A stretch of DNA of 64,000 nucleotides, from the NCBI RefSeq assembly GCF_000764205.1, contig NZ_JQDZ01000103.1, positions 1 to 64,000 on the forward strand. Direction: 5' to 3'. The stretch is from Thalassotalea sp. ND16A. Lineage in GTDB: Bacteria; Pseudomonadota; Gammaproteobacteria; Enterobacterales; Alteromonadaceae. The translations under genes and the position numbers were made by a program. A model generated the notes under the pieces. It was not told where the DNA came from. It ran no database searches and was given only the letters and a program-made list of their open reading frames with translations. Below, in pieces: positions 54,549-63,715 of this stretch; position 1 is the stretch's first letter, and each line of letters starts with the position of its first letter.

Positions 54549-54621
54549 CCATTGTTGAAAAGCATTTTTTATTGCTCTGATAGGTGTAGTATCTTGCAGA
54601 ATAATAGTGTCGCCAGCAAAC

Positions 54622-55374
54622 TCAAAGACCGCCCGCCAGATCCAAGAAATTTCCGGTTGAGAATGAGGATTTTTCAGAAGCTAACCAGTAGATAGCTTCT
54701 GCCACTTCCTCTGCTTGTCCACCTCGACCTAACGGGATGATCCCCTCTAATCTTTTAATCCGATCCGGTTCGCCCCCATCAGCATGCATGTCTGTATAGA
54801 TTAAGCCCGGTCTTACACAATTCACTCTAATACCTTCCTTTGCCACTTCCAGTGATAAGCCTTTAGTTAGTGTATCGATTGCTCCTTTAGAAGCGGCGTA
54901 ATCAATATACTCATTAGGTGAACCTGACTTTGCGGCCCCCGATGAAACATTGACAATTACCCCACCGTCTCCTCCATGGGCCGTTGACATTCGTTTTATC
55001 GCTTCACGACTGCATAAAAAATAGCTGGTTACGTTGTTAATCAAGATTTCATTGATGCGCGCTGCGCTCATGTCGATTAACCGCGATTGTTGTTTTAAAA
55101 TACCGGCATTATTTATCAATACGCTAACGGTTCCTAACTCCTTATCAACCATTGAAAATAATCGTATTATGTCCTGTTCATCCGACACGTCCGCTTGCAC
55201 CGTTATGCATTTAACACCTAGCGCAGAGATTTCCTTGGCTAGTTTTTGCGCAGGTGCGGCTTGTGATTTGTAATTGATACAAACCGCATAGCCTTTTTCG
55301 GCAAAGAGTTTTGCGGTTGCTGCACCGATCCCTCTACCGGCGCCAGTGATGATCACCACTTTATTATTTTTCAT
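54622..55374 (-). CDS. SDR family oxidoreductase
   Basis: A 250-residue classical short-chain dehydrogenase: VVIITGAGRGIGAATAKLFA (cofactor site), LINNAGILKQ, VNVSSGAAKSGS with the serine, and DYAASKGAIDTL (Y-x3-K). The basic residues after the first strand and the ARG-type Gly-rich loop suggest NADP(H). Its substrate cannot be told; it resembles FabG-like sugar or steroid dehydrogenases. It stands alone. Confidence 0.88.
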   Translation of the reverse strand: MKNNKVVIITGAGRGIGAATAKLFAEKGYAVCINYKSQAAPAQKLAKEISALGVKCITVQADVSDEQDIIRLFSMVDKELGTVSVLINNAGILKQQSRLIDMSAARINEILINNVTSYFLCSREAIKRMSTAHGGDGGVIVNVSSGAAKSGSPNEYIDYAASKGAIDTLTKGLSLEVAKEGIRVNCVRPGLIYTDMHADGGEPDRIKRLEGIIPLGRGGQAEEVAEAIYWLASEKSSFSTGNFLDLAGGL

Positions 55375-55639
55375 TATCTATTCCTTCAATACTTTCTATT
55401 TCTTTCATAATCCAGATTAACGACATAGTAACGATTCTCTGTTTATATTCACACCCGAATAAACTTTTTCCGTTGAGGAGTTTGTCTGGGCATTCATCCA
55501 CTTGCGGATAGTAGAATGTTTACTGGCATTGTTAGCTAATTTATTTGCCAGCCCAACAATATCGCCCTTCGCCCTAGTGAATTAAAAAGCTTAATGTTAA
55601 ATTGCCTATTCATTTGCTAAAACCATATTATCAACTTTT

Positions 55640-56791
55640 ATGTATTTATCTTTCGTCGACATTTTTGATTTATTTTTTCGATTTGCGGTCATTGGCCAAT
55701 TGGTTTTATTGGCTGCCTTTATTTTGTATAAATCTTGTCACTTTAAATCACTCTTGCTCACCACATTAATTATTTGTGTCTGTTCATATTTATTATTAAC
55801 GCCACAAATCCCGGATCATCATTACGGCGCATTTCGCGGCGTATTATTATTTTTTACCGATATTATTCCCTATGTTTGTTGGCTTTATGTTTTTGCCTTA
55901 TTAGATGATGATTTTCATCCGAAAAACTGGCCGATAGCGATTAATGCATTATTGCTGGGCGCTACCTTATGGTTAGTGTATTTCTTTATCTATTTACAAG
56001 GAAACGGGGTATTTCATCAAATAAATCATGGCATAGAAGCGGTAGTGATCTTGCATATTTTGTATGTTGCATTAAAAGATCTGCAAGATGATTTAGTGGA
56101 TTCGAGAAGAAAAAAACGCATGTTAATGGTGTTTTTCCTAGCCAGTTATGGGTTTGTATTGACGGTGTTTGAATTAACAAAAGCGAGCATGATACATACT
56201 TCAATATTTAGCCTGCTTAATTCAAACTTGATTTTCATCATCGTCAATATATTTTTCTTTGCTGCACTGAAAAAGCATCAACAACAAAGACACAGCGCCG
56301 ATGCTAATAGTGAAAAAAGTAACATTGATAGTAACAAGGACAATGTTAACAATCACACGCAACGTTCCAAGCAGCCATTGACAACAAATATACCGCTAAT
56401 TTTTCAAGAAAACTTTGCCAAGTTAACATCGTTTATTGAGGCCGGAAATTTCAAACAAACGGAATTAACCATAAAGCAATTGGCAATGACACTGCAAACT
56501 CCTGAACACCAGTTACGCGAGTTGATTAATCAATGTTTGGGTTTTAAAAACTTCTCCTCGTTTTTAAATAGCTATCGTATCCCCGCCGCCTGTTTAGAAT
56601 TTGAAAATGTAGATAACATCCGCAAACCCATTTTAACCATCGCCCTAGAACTAGGCTACGGCTCGATAGGACCATTTAATCGAGCATTTAAAGACATCAC
56701 CGGAAAAACACCAACACAGTACCGACAACGGGCAATCGGCAATCGGCAATCGGCAAATAAAATAGTCAAACTCACCTGCAACAACCGATAA
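55640..56791 (+). CDS. membrane-bound AraC family transcriptional regulator
   Basis: A 383-residue protein. The first about 210 residues hold seven hydrophobic helices, a polar linker rich in N, S and K follows (about 215-250), and the AraC HTH pair is at 280-365: LQTPEHQLRELINQCLGFKN, FSSFLNSYRIPAACLEFENV, LGYGSIGPFNRAFKDITGKT. A membrane sensor regulating its own neighbourhood is likely. The last about 20 codons include a GCAATCG heptamer repeat. The second half is duplicated at 61182-61599. Confidence 0.85.
   Translation: MYLSFVDIFDLFFRFAVIGQLVLLAAFILYKSCHFKSLLLTTLIICVCSYLLLTPQIPDHHYGAFRGVLLFFTDIIPYVCWLYVFALLDDDFHPKNWPIAINALLLGATLWLVYFFIYLQGNGVFHQINHGIEAVVILHILYVALKDLQDDLVDSRRKKRMLMVFFLASYGFVLTVFELTKASMIHTSIFSLLNSNLIFIIVNIFFFAALKKHQQQRHSADANSEKSNIDSNKDNVNNHTQRSKQPLTTNIPLIFQENFAKLTSFIEAGNFKQTELTIKQLAMTLQTPEHQLRELINQCLGFKNFSSFLNSYRIPAACLEFENVDNIRKPILTIALELGYGSIGPFNRAFKDITGKTPTQYRQRAIGNRQSANKIVKLTCNNR
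56735..56757 (+). repeat. heptanucleotide tandem repeat (GCAATCG) inside an AraC-family gene
   Basis: Three GCAATCG units and a partial GCAA, preceded by a degenerate ACAACGG unit. The duplicate at 61576 has one unit. In this copy the array changes the reading of the last residues (RAIGNRQSANKIVKLTCNNR against QSAIK). Confidence 0.85.
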
Positions 56792-56807
56792 ACCGCTGCT
56801 CGAATAT

Positions 56808-56847
56808 AAAAAACGCTTGCCCATTTTGAAATTGCTAAGCGTTTTTT
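56808..56847. terminator. bidirectional terminator
   Basis: AAAAAACGCTT and AAGCGTTTTTT form a strong stem around a 19-base loop. The same structure is repeated at 61642-61681 as part of the duplication. Confidence 0.82.
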
Positions 56848-56952
56848 GAAATCAGCAAGACCTTCATGCGAGTAAAAGGTGAAGATAGCCCCATAAGTTT
56901 ACGATGAGTACAGAGTAAATATCACTTTAAGCACAACGGCTGGTATCTGTAC

Positions 56953-57264
56953 TTACTCTTTTACATTTACTTCGATGGAATAACTGAATAACGATTTTCG
57001 AGTTTTGTATTTGGTGTCATAGCATTTTTTTAAAAGTGAGATCAACCGTCTCCCTTCTTGCCTGGCGTTTTCTTTTTTAAACAACCCGCTGTAACTTAAT
57101 AAAACGCTTGTCGTATTTTTGTTGAGTTTTATTTTCTCGACTTCCAAAAACTTTAATTTAGCATTACTGATTACGGTTTCTGGTGGTCCACACTTGCCAT
57201 GGCTAGCGATAGGGAAAATAAACAATACTGAAAAAAGTACACTTAAAATTGTATTTCTTTTCAT
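56953..57264 (-). CDS. small exported hypothetical protein
   Basis: A 103-residue protein with a signal peptide (NTILSVLFSVLFIFPIASHG) and two mature cysteines (K-C-G-P-P and K-C-Y-D). It is lysine-rich with no family I recognise. It lies 63 bases downstream of the giant lipoprotein gene on the same strand and may be co-transcribed with it. Confidence 0.6.
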   Translation of the reverse strand: MKRNTILSVLFSVLFIFPIASHGKCGPPETVISNAKLKFLEVEKIKLNKNTTSVLLSYSGLFKKENARQEGRRLISLLKKCYDTKYKTRKSLFSYSIEVNVKE

Positions 57265-57327
57265 AGGGTACCTCTTATAAATATAAAGCCTATATGGAAC
57301 ATACAGGCTTTATATTAAGTGAAATAA

Positions 57328-60300
57328 TTAATGTAAAGTTATTTTACTTTGTGTTGATTCTCTAATGAATTTATCTGTCATTGACATCGCGTTAATCGTG
57401 CCATCTTCCAACACATTACTTGAGACTGTCGGAGAAGCACCAACACAATCTATTTGACACGGTATCAGAACACCATTTTCAATCGAAAATACACGCCAGT
57501 AGTACCCTGCACCTGATGGCGGGTTGTAAGTACGAGTCGTACCATCGTAGTACAGTTTAACTTGGGCATTTGATTCTACAAATGTACCATTACGGCTGAA
57601 GTTATAGATGTAGTAGCTATAAGTGGTGTTTGTATCTACTTGTTCGACAGTAATAGTTTCAGGACCAAAAGCACTAGTATCATCAACATCTAACGTTACG
57701 TTTTCGGCTTGTTGACGAGCAAAGTAAACGTGGTTTGAACCAAAAGTAATATGAGAGTCGAGATCGCTTGGTGATCTCCCCCAAGTTAACACGATTCGAG
57801 CTTCACCATCGTCTACGTTTTCTGCATTAGCCGATAAGTTGATGGCTTTGTTTATGGTATCGCCACCTTGGATACTAATTGACTCGTATATGGTGTCATA
57901 ACCTGTTTTAGATACTTCAAGAGTGTAGTATCCAGCTTCTAATTCAAGGCTAACAGCGCTTGTTGAACTATAAAATAACGATACAAATTCACCGGCAGGG
58001 TTGTTTAATCCCTTGCGCACTAAAACTTGTGCATCTTCGATAAATATTGAAGGATCTTGGGCATTAACCACGCTCGTACTTAATGTACCGATGTTACTTT
58101 CTTGCTCTTCAATGAATAACACTTGAGGCAATGTTGCATCGTAGTTTTTAAGCACTTCAATACTTGCCGTAGCATCAATAAAGCCCTCTTTACTAAACGT
58201 TACGTGATAAGTACCTACACTGATATCTGTAATATTGTATAAACCGTTGGCATCAGATGTGGTTGATGCAATGTGTTGACCACTAATTGTTGCAATAGTG
58301 ATGTTAACACCTGTGATAGCTGAGCCCTGGTTATCGGCAACAGTACCAGAAATACTACCTAGTGCTGCTGTAAATGGACACTCAGTACTCGACCACAATT
58401 CATAACCATTTTCGAACAGTAAAATATTTTCCGGAGAATCAATATTTAATTGTCGACCTAATGAGCCATAATCAATGGCCAAATGGCTGTCAACACCCGC
58501 TGTAAGGTCAAGTAAACAATTCAATGCCGGTTCAACTTCGGGGTTGTATGAAGAGCTAGCCTCAAATTTGGCATACGGCCCCATATCAACACCAATGCTT
58601 GGACCGTCTAAATGGAATCGCCCGACAACGGGGATATTAAAGTCAATTTCATACAAAGAAACAACAATAGCGACTTTGGCATTTGCATCAACATGAATGC
58701 CACCTTCCAGTGAGTAAACAGGTTCAATCGTAGTCAAATTTGGCGTGAACTCTTTGACTTTTGATAAGATAGAGTTTGTGTATTCGATACCGGTACTAAT
58801 ATCACCTCGGTTTTGGAAACCATAGTGTAAGGAGCCCGCGGCACTCATCCCAATCCCCGCACCAACGGCAGGTACGGCTTGCACATTAATCAATAACGGG
58901 ATAGCACCAACCGTAATAATGCGATTAACATTGAAGATTGGGTTAAATTCCTTATTAAATTGACGGCTGTACTCATAAGGAATGTCGATATCTAAAAAGG
59001 TTGCCGTTGAGTAGTTTGTGTCGGCAATAAATTTAAGATCTGTAATCGTGCTTTCAAAAACTTTAAGATCAAAATCGATATCCAGAGCCGAATTCATCGA
59101 CAAGTCTGTTACGGTTTTTATACCCGGAGCAAACTGATGTTGGATACGGCGCTCAAAACTTAGTACATTTAAACTATTTTGTACTCGTGCTTGTACTCGT
59201 TGACCGGAATGAACAGTTGCAGTAACAGAATCCGCAGAATTGTAAACACTGATTTGTAAGTTAAGCTCTGCACTGGGGAATGTTTGTGAAAATGTTGCGA
59301 TTTCAGTACTAAGAATGTTCCCGTTGATGGCCGTTATCTTACGCATAAAACCGTGAGTTTGATCTTCGCCAATACCAACAACAATATCGCCGACGGCAAA
59401 GTCTGGAGCGTTATCACCTGTAACTTCCAAAACATTGTCATTTATTATAAAGTTGAATTCACTTTCATTATCAATAACATGTGTTGAATATCCGTGTTCA
59501 GCATTATTCGCTGGCGTGAGTTGTGAAGACTCTAATCCCGCGATTTCAACATTAACGTCGACCAATGGTTGTGGATCAGAATCTAGTTCATAATCAATGA
59601 AAGTTAGAGTAGGCAATACTTCAATTGTGATGATGTCTTTTACCACAGCACCTTCGTTATCGATAACTTCCACTTCGAACGAAATAAAGGAATCAAGATA
59701 GTCTTGCGGGATGATAAAACTAGGCTGCAGAGAGTTTTCGTCAACTAGTGAGAGCAGTTCACCAGCAATTTGGATCCAGTTGATAGCAACTATTTCACCA
59801 TCAACATCAAACGCACTAGCGGTTAGTTTTACTAAAGAACTTTGGTTAATAGCAAAATCTTCACCTGCATTTAATTGTGGTAATTCATTAACCGGCAATA
59901 CTGTTATGTTGATTGAGTCACTCGCACTTTCTTGTTCATTGTCTGTCACCGTGACTTCGAATGTATACTCTAGTATTTGAGTAGTAACTGGACCTTCAAA
60001 TGTAATGGAACCATCGCTATGTTTGATAATTTCGATTTCGGCGCCTGAAATTTGCGTCCACTCAATTATCTCGACAGAACCATCTGCATCTACTGCAACA
60101 GGTGTAATATTGATACTGTCTTGTTCGTTGATCGTTATGTCATCAGTAAATGAAATACTAGGAGCTAAGTTAACCGGATTGATAGTAATTGAAGTAGTAT
60201 CGGTTGTCGTGGCACCTTCGTTATCAGTAGCGCTAACTTCAAACGATAACTCTAAAAATTCTGTGGTTACTGGCGCTGTAAATGTTAATGTATCGCTTGA

Positions 60301-60849
60301 GGTATTCGCTAAGTCGACATCAACACCACCAACTTGACGCCAAGAAATATTGGTGATTTCGCCATCGATATCGGAAGCATTCGCTTCAATAAGCACATTA
60401 GTTTGCTCGTCTTTTAAATTACCATCTACAACGACCAAATCGAGTTTTGGGGATTCATTTACTGGGTTAACTATCACTGATAATGTACGCTGCGCAGTTG
60501 CACCGTCATTATCGGAAACACTGATAGTAAAACCATAGGTCATTACTTCTGTTGTCAATGGGGTAGTAAATGATAAGTTCTGGCTGTCTTGTCCTTCGAG
60601 TTCAATACTATCACCTGAAGTTTGTTGCCAGTTATAACTAGTAATGGTGCCGTCTTCATCAGATGCTGTTGCACTAATGCTTGCTAATGTTTGTTCGTCA
60701 AAAGTGTAGCTATCTGACAAAGCCAACTGAGGCGCTTTATTTATATCTGGCTTAGAATCTGAACCTGAATCAGAACCGCCACAAGCAGTAAGCATTAAAG
60801 AGGTTGCCACCAACAAACTATACTTATGTACTATTTTTGCTATATTCAT
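57328..60849 (-). CDS. large surface lipoprotein with PKD/cadherin-like repeats
   Basis: A 1173-residue lipoprotein (lipobox LTAC with GGSDSGSDS after it). Four PKD/cadherin-like repeats of about 95 residues (36-415) each carry DEDG/D-x-DG and TVTDNE or SVSDNDG motifs. A large middle region (420-830) is unassigned. A carboxypeptidase-regulatory-like domain is at about 836-920 (SISGTVADNQGSAITGVNIT), and a DUF2135/YfaP-like domain (RIVLTWGRSPSDLDSHITFG) at about 1013-1123. It is probably a surface adhesin or polysaccharide-binding protein. It is bracketed by the AraC-family duplication. Confidence 0.82.
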   Translation of the reverse strand: MNIAKIVHKYSLLVATSLMLTACGGSDSGSDSKPDINKAPQLALSDSYTFDEQTLASISATASDEDGTITSYNWQQTSGDSIELEGQDSQNLSFTTPLTTEVMTYGFTISVSDNDGATAQRTLSVIVNPVNESPKLDLVVVDGNLKDEQTNVLIEANASDIDGEITNISWRQVGGVDVDLANTSSDTLTFTAPVTTEFLELSFEVSATDNEGATTTDTTSITINPVNLAPSISFTDDITINEQDSINITPVAVDADGSVEIIEWTQISGAEIEIIKHSDGSITFEGPVTTQILEYTFEVTVTDNEQESASDSINITVLPVNELPQLNAGEDFAINQSSLVKLTASAFDVDGEIVAINWIQIAGELLSLVDENSLQPSFIIPQDYLDSFISFEVEVIDNEGAVVKDIITIEVLPTLTFIDYELDSDPQPLVDVNVEIAGLESSQLTPANNAEHGYSTHVIDNESEFNFIINDNVLEVTGDNAPDFAVGDIVVGIGEDQTHGFMRKITAINGNILSTEIATFSQTFPSAELNLQISVYNSADSVTATVHSGQRVQARVQNSLNVLSFERRIQHQFAPGIKTVTDLSMNSALDIDFDLKVFESTITDLKFIADTNYSTATFLDIDIPYEYSRQFNKEFNPIFNVNRIITVGAIPLLINVQAVPAVGAGIGMSAAGSLHYGFQNRGDISTGIEYTNSILSKVKEFTPNLTTIEPVYSLEGGIHVDANAKVAIVVSLYEIDFNIPVVGRFHLDGPSIGVDMGPYAKFEASSSYNPEVEPALNCLLDLTAGVDSHLAIDYGSLGRQLNIDSPENILLFENGYELWSSTECPFTAALGSISGTVADNQGSAITGVNITIATISGQHIASTTSDANGLYNITDISVGTYHVTFSKEGFIDATASIEVLKNYDATLPQVLFIEEQESNIGTLSTSVVNAQDPSIFIEDAQVLVRKGLNNPAGEFVSLFYSSTSAVSLELEAGYYTLEVSKTGYDTIYESISIQGGDTINKAINLSANAENVDDGEARIVLTWGRSPSDLDSHITFGSNHVYFARQQAENVTLDVDDTSAFGPETITVEQVDTNTTYSYYIYNFSRNGTFVESNAQVKLYYDGTTRTYNPPSGAGYYWRVFSIENGVLIPCQIDCVGASPTVSSNVLEDGTINAMSMTDKFIRESTQSKITLH

Positions 60850-61149
60850 TTTTTCATTCCTTGATTTTAAAGAAAAAACATAATTGGGAAAATTTCTTTA
60901 CTTATATGAATAATAGAGGTCTAGAAAAGCTATAGAGTTATAGCTATATGTGCTGCAAGACGTCCATGTATTGCTGTTAATGCCTTGATAATAAAATGCC
61001 ATTCAAACATTAACACTGTAAAGTGAGTTTATCTTATCATAAATTAAAAGCTTGTAAATCCAATAAGTTATTGGGAACGAATTATGCGCCGAAATACGTT
61101 TGAAGCATTTTAGTATTATCATAAAAATTTCTTCAAATTTGATAATCAC
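60850..61149. other. intergenic region upstream of the giant lipoprotein
   Basis: An AT-rich 300-base gap that should hold the promoter of the lipoprotein gene (minus strand). I see no clear operator. The AraC-derived duplication begins shortly after, near 61182. Confidence 0.5.
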
Positions 61150-61599
61150 TTGGCCTACCACCTCAATGATAATGCTGTCAGTGATAGTAACAAGGATAAT
61201 GTTAACAACGACACCCAACATTCCAAGCCAACATCAGCAACAAATATCCAGCTAATTTTTCAAGAAAACTTTGCTAAGTTAACATCGTTTATTGAGGCCG
61301 GAAATTTCAAACAAACGGAATTAACCATAAAGCAATTGGCAATGACACTGCAGACTCCCGAACACCAGTTACGCGAGTTGATTAATCAATATTTGGGCTT
61401 TAAAAACTTCTCCTCGTTTTTAAATAGCTATCGTATCCCCGCCGCATGTTTAGAGTTTGAAAATGTAGATAACATCCGCAAACCCATTTTAACCATCGCC
61501 CTAGAACTAGGCTACGGCTCGATAGGACCATTTAATCGAGCATTTAAAGACATCACCGGAAAAACACCGACACAGTACCGGCAATCGGCAATAAAATAG
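61150..61599 (+). pseudogene. truncated duplicate of the AraC-family regulator (HTH only)
   Basis: The frame from a TTG at 61150 encodes 149 residues. Residues of about 12-149 closely repeat the linker and HTH domain of the regulator at 55640-56791, for example ENFAKLTSFIEAGNFKQTEL and NVDNIRKPILTIALELGYGS. The whole membrane half is missing. The homology continues past the stop into the terminator (to 61728). It could still make a soluble HTH protein competing for the same sites, but no ribosome site is evident. Confidence 0.75.
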
Positions 61600-61641
61600 T
61601 CAAACTCAACTGCAACAACCGATAAACCGCTGTTCGAATAT

Positions 61642-61681
61642 AAAAAACGCTTACCAATTTCAAAATTGCTAAGCGTTTTTT
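61642..61681. terminator. bidirectional terminator, duplicate
   Basis: AAAAAACGCTT...AAGCGTTTTTT, the copy of the hairpin at 56808-56847. Confidence 0.8.
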
Positions 61682-61801
61682 GGAATCGGCAAGACCTTCA
61701 AGCAAGTAAAAGGGGAAGATAGCCCCATCGATGCGCACTGGTAATAACACTCCAGTACCGCTCATCAGTTTACTATTTATTAAATTTTAAAGGGGAATAT
61801 A

Positions 61802-62821
61802 GTGAAGGTGTTATGCAAAGTTTTGATTTTGGTTTTTGTCGTGTTTGTCTCTGCTTGTACAAATAAAATAATTGATGGTTATAACGTTAAGGAAAATCAG
61901 GACAATCCAGAAAGCCTGGCAGATAATGTTTTAGTCGATATTCAAGCGGGCTCAGGCAGTTTTTCAATGAAAGGTGGTAAACAACATGAAAATTATACCA
62001 TCAATGTTTTCTACCACAAACCCAAAGGCTTTAATGAAAGCTCGCCTATTTTGATGGTGATCCCCGGTGCCGGCAGAAATGCAGATGACTATCGAGATTC
62101 ATGGGTTGCTTCATCTGAGAAATATAACGCACTTATTCTTTCTCCGTCATATAAAGAAGAAGATTATAATTTTGCCGCCTATCACCTTGGTGGTATCGTC
62201 AAAAACATGAAGTTTCTAAAAGAACCCAGGATGGAAAAGTATAATAAGCGTATGGTTTTCAAAATAGAAGACGAAGACATTAGCTTTGATAGAAATTACC
62301 ACTCAGACAGCTTCATCTTCAAAGACATGGATAGAATTTTCGATCATGCGGTAATGGCATTAGCCACGCCGCAAAAACAGTATGACATTTTTGGCCATTC
62401 TGCCGGCGGACAAATCGCACATCGATTAGCGGTGTTTAACCCTAACTCTAAAGTAAACCGTATCCTTGCCGCCAATTCTGGCTCATACACAGTGCCGAGC
62501 TTTGCTCAGAAACTTCCCTTTGGCACCCAAGATGCGTTGTTATCAAAAAGTCATTTTGAAAAAGCCTTTGCCGAAAAATTAGTACTGTTTATCGGTGAAA
62601 AAGACAATGAAAACGAAACCGGAGGTATGCTATTACATAGCCCGGCCGTTAATAAGCAAGGGTTGCACCGACTCGCCAGAGCTCAATATTTTTATAAGAA
62701 TTCTAAAATAATGGCATCGACCTTAGAACTCAAATTCAATTGGCAATTAAAAATCATCCCTAATATCGGCCATAACTACAGATTGATGGGTCAAGCTGCG
62801 GCGACTTACCTATACGAGTGA
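61802..62821 (+). CDS. alpha/beta-hydrolase lipoprotein
   Basis: A 339-residue lipoprotein (VLILVFVVFVSAC, lipobox VSAC). The hydrolase core shows SPILMVIPGAGRNADDYRDS (oxyanion loop), the nucleophile elbow DIFGHSAGGQIAHRLAVF and the histidine in IPNIGHNYRLMGQAA. It is similar in style to PHB-depolymerase or esterase families attached to the membrane. The start is GTG at 61802, preceded by AAAGGGGA. Confidence 0.82.
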   Translation: MKVLCKVLILVFVVFVSACTNKIIDGYNVKENQDNPESLADNVLVDIQAGSGSFSMKGGKQHENYTINVFYHKPKGFNESSPILMVIPGAGRNADDYRDSWVASSEKYNALILSPSYKEEDYNFAAYHLGGIVKNMKFLKEPRMEKYNKRMVFKIEDEDISFDRNYHSDSFIFKDMDRIFDHAVMALATPQKQYDIFGHSAGGQIAHRLAVFNPNSKVNRILAANSGSYTVPSFAQKLPFGTQDALLSKSHFEKAFAEKLVLFIGEKDNENETGGMLLHSPAVNKQGLHRLARAQYFYKNSKIMASTLELKFNWQLKIIPNIGHNYRLMGQAAATYLYE

Positions 62822-62955
62822 AATAACTGATATAGCTGATATAAATCATCCATTGGCCGTCATTTTTTCACTTGGCGGCAAATTGGCGACGTATTTACGT
62901 CACCGACAGGCTATCATAATCGATATTATTTAACTCCAGATTATGAGAGTCCCCG

Positions 62956-63501
62956 ATGTTGATAAAAGTACTTAGGCAAAAACACCTTCTTTCACAAGAA
63001 CTACTTTCCGAAAAATGCGGTTTGAGTTTACGTACGATTCAACGCGTCGAAAAAGGACACCGGGTGAGCTATGCCTCATTACGGGCTCTCGCTTCTGCTT
63101 TTGATATTAATGTAGATAAACTTGAACAGGAGTTATATTCGATGAATACCGTGATTAATGACTATAAAGAGTATCCGTTCTGGGTAAGGTTCGCTTGTGG
63201 CAGAGGCTGGTTTTCGGCAAACCGGCGAGAGCTCCATAAAATAGAAATGTTTGCTTTATTCTTTAGTGTCTTTGCCGGGGGTGTTTGGGCGGGCAGTTTT
63301 TTATGGGAATTCCCATCAGGCCAGTTTCCACTTTTTAACATCAGCATGGCTAACTTCTTTGGGGTTTGTGCGGTAGCTTGTTTATTTTGCGCTTATAAAT
63401 TCTCTATTGCCATTCGCGTAGGTGATAAGTACGATTTATGGTCGAAATTAGAAGCGACCCAACCCAGTGGTTTGTTTGGTGTTTTCAAAAAAAAATCATA
63501 A
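62956..63501 (+). CDS. XRE family regulator with two membrane helices
   Basis: A 181-residue protein: XRE helix-turn-helix (about residues 3-58: LRQKHLLSQELLSEKCGLSL, RTIQRVEKGHRVSYASLRAL) and a C-terminal pair of membrane helices (MFALFFSVFAGGVWAGSFLW; MANFFGVCAVACLFCAYKFS). The layout suggests a membrane-tethered transcription factor. The target is unknown; the neighbouring hydrolase lipoprotein is a candidate. Confidence 0.82.
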   Translation: MLIKVLRQKHLLSQELLSEKCGLSLRTIQRVEKGHRVSYASLRALASAFDINVDKLEQELYSMNTVINDYKEYPFWVRFACGRGWFSANRRELHKIEMFALFFSVFAGGVWAGSFLWEFPSGQFPLFNISMANFFGVCAVACLFCAYKFSIAIRVGDKYDLWSKLEATQPSGLFGVFKKKS

Positions 63502-63662
63502 CTTTATATTGGATCGAATTCTATAAGGAATGGCAATTTTGCATATAGCTCACCCATGATCAATCCCCCTCTAAAGCCCCCCTGTCTGTCGGGTATAAAT
63601 ACGTCCAGTTTACAAACCTAAAACCATCCATGGTGGTTTGCATTCCATCATCCCTGAAGTAA

Positions 63663-63695
63663 AAAACTCTCTCAACGGTTAATTGAGAGAGTTTT
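63663..63695. terminator. bidirectional terminator
   Basis: AAAACTCTCTCAA (63663-63675) pairs perfectly over 13 bp with TTGAGAGAGTTTT (63683-63695). It serves the GlyGly-CTERM gene on the minus strand and possibly the XRE gene on the plus strand. Confidence 0.88.
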
Positions 63696-63715
63696 ATTAG
63701 TCACGAATATATTGA

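Noticed and set aside
58475..60538. Plus-strand ORFs of 62-110 residues opposite the giant lipoprotein
   Set aside because: Low-complexity Ser/Val/Thr antisense translations of the repeat domains; no start signals.
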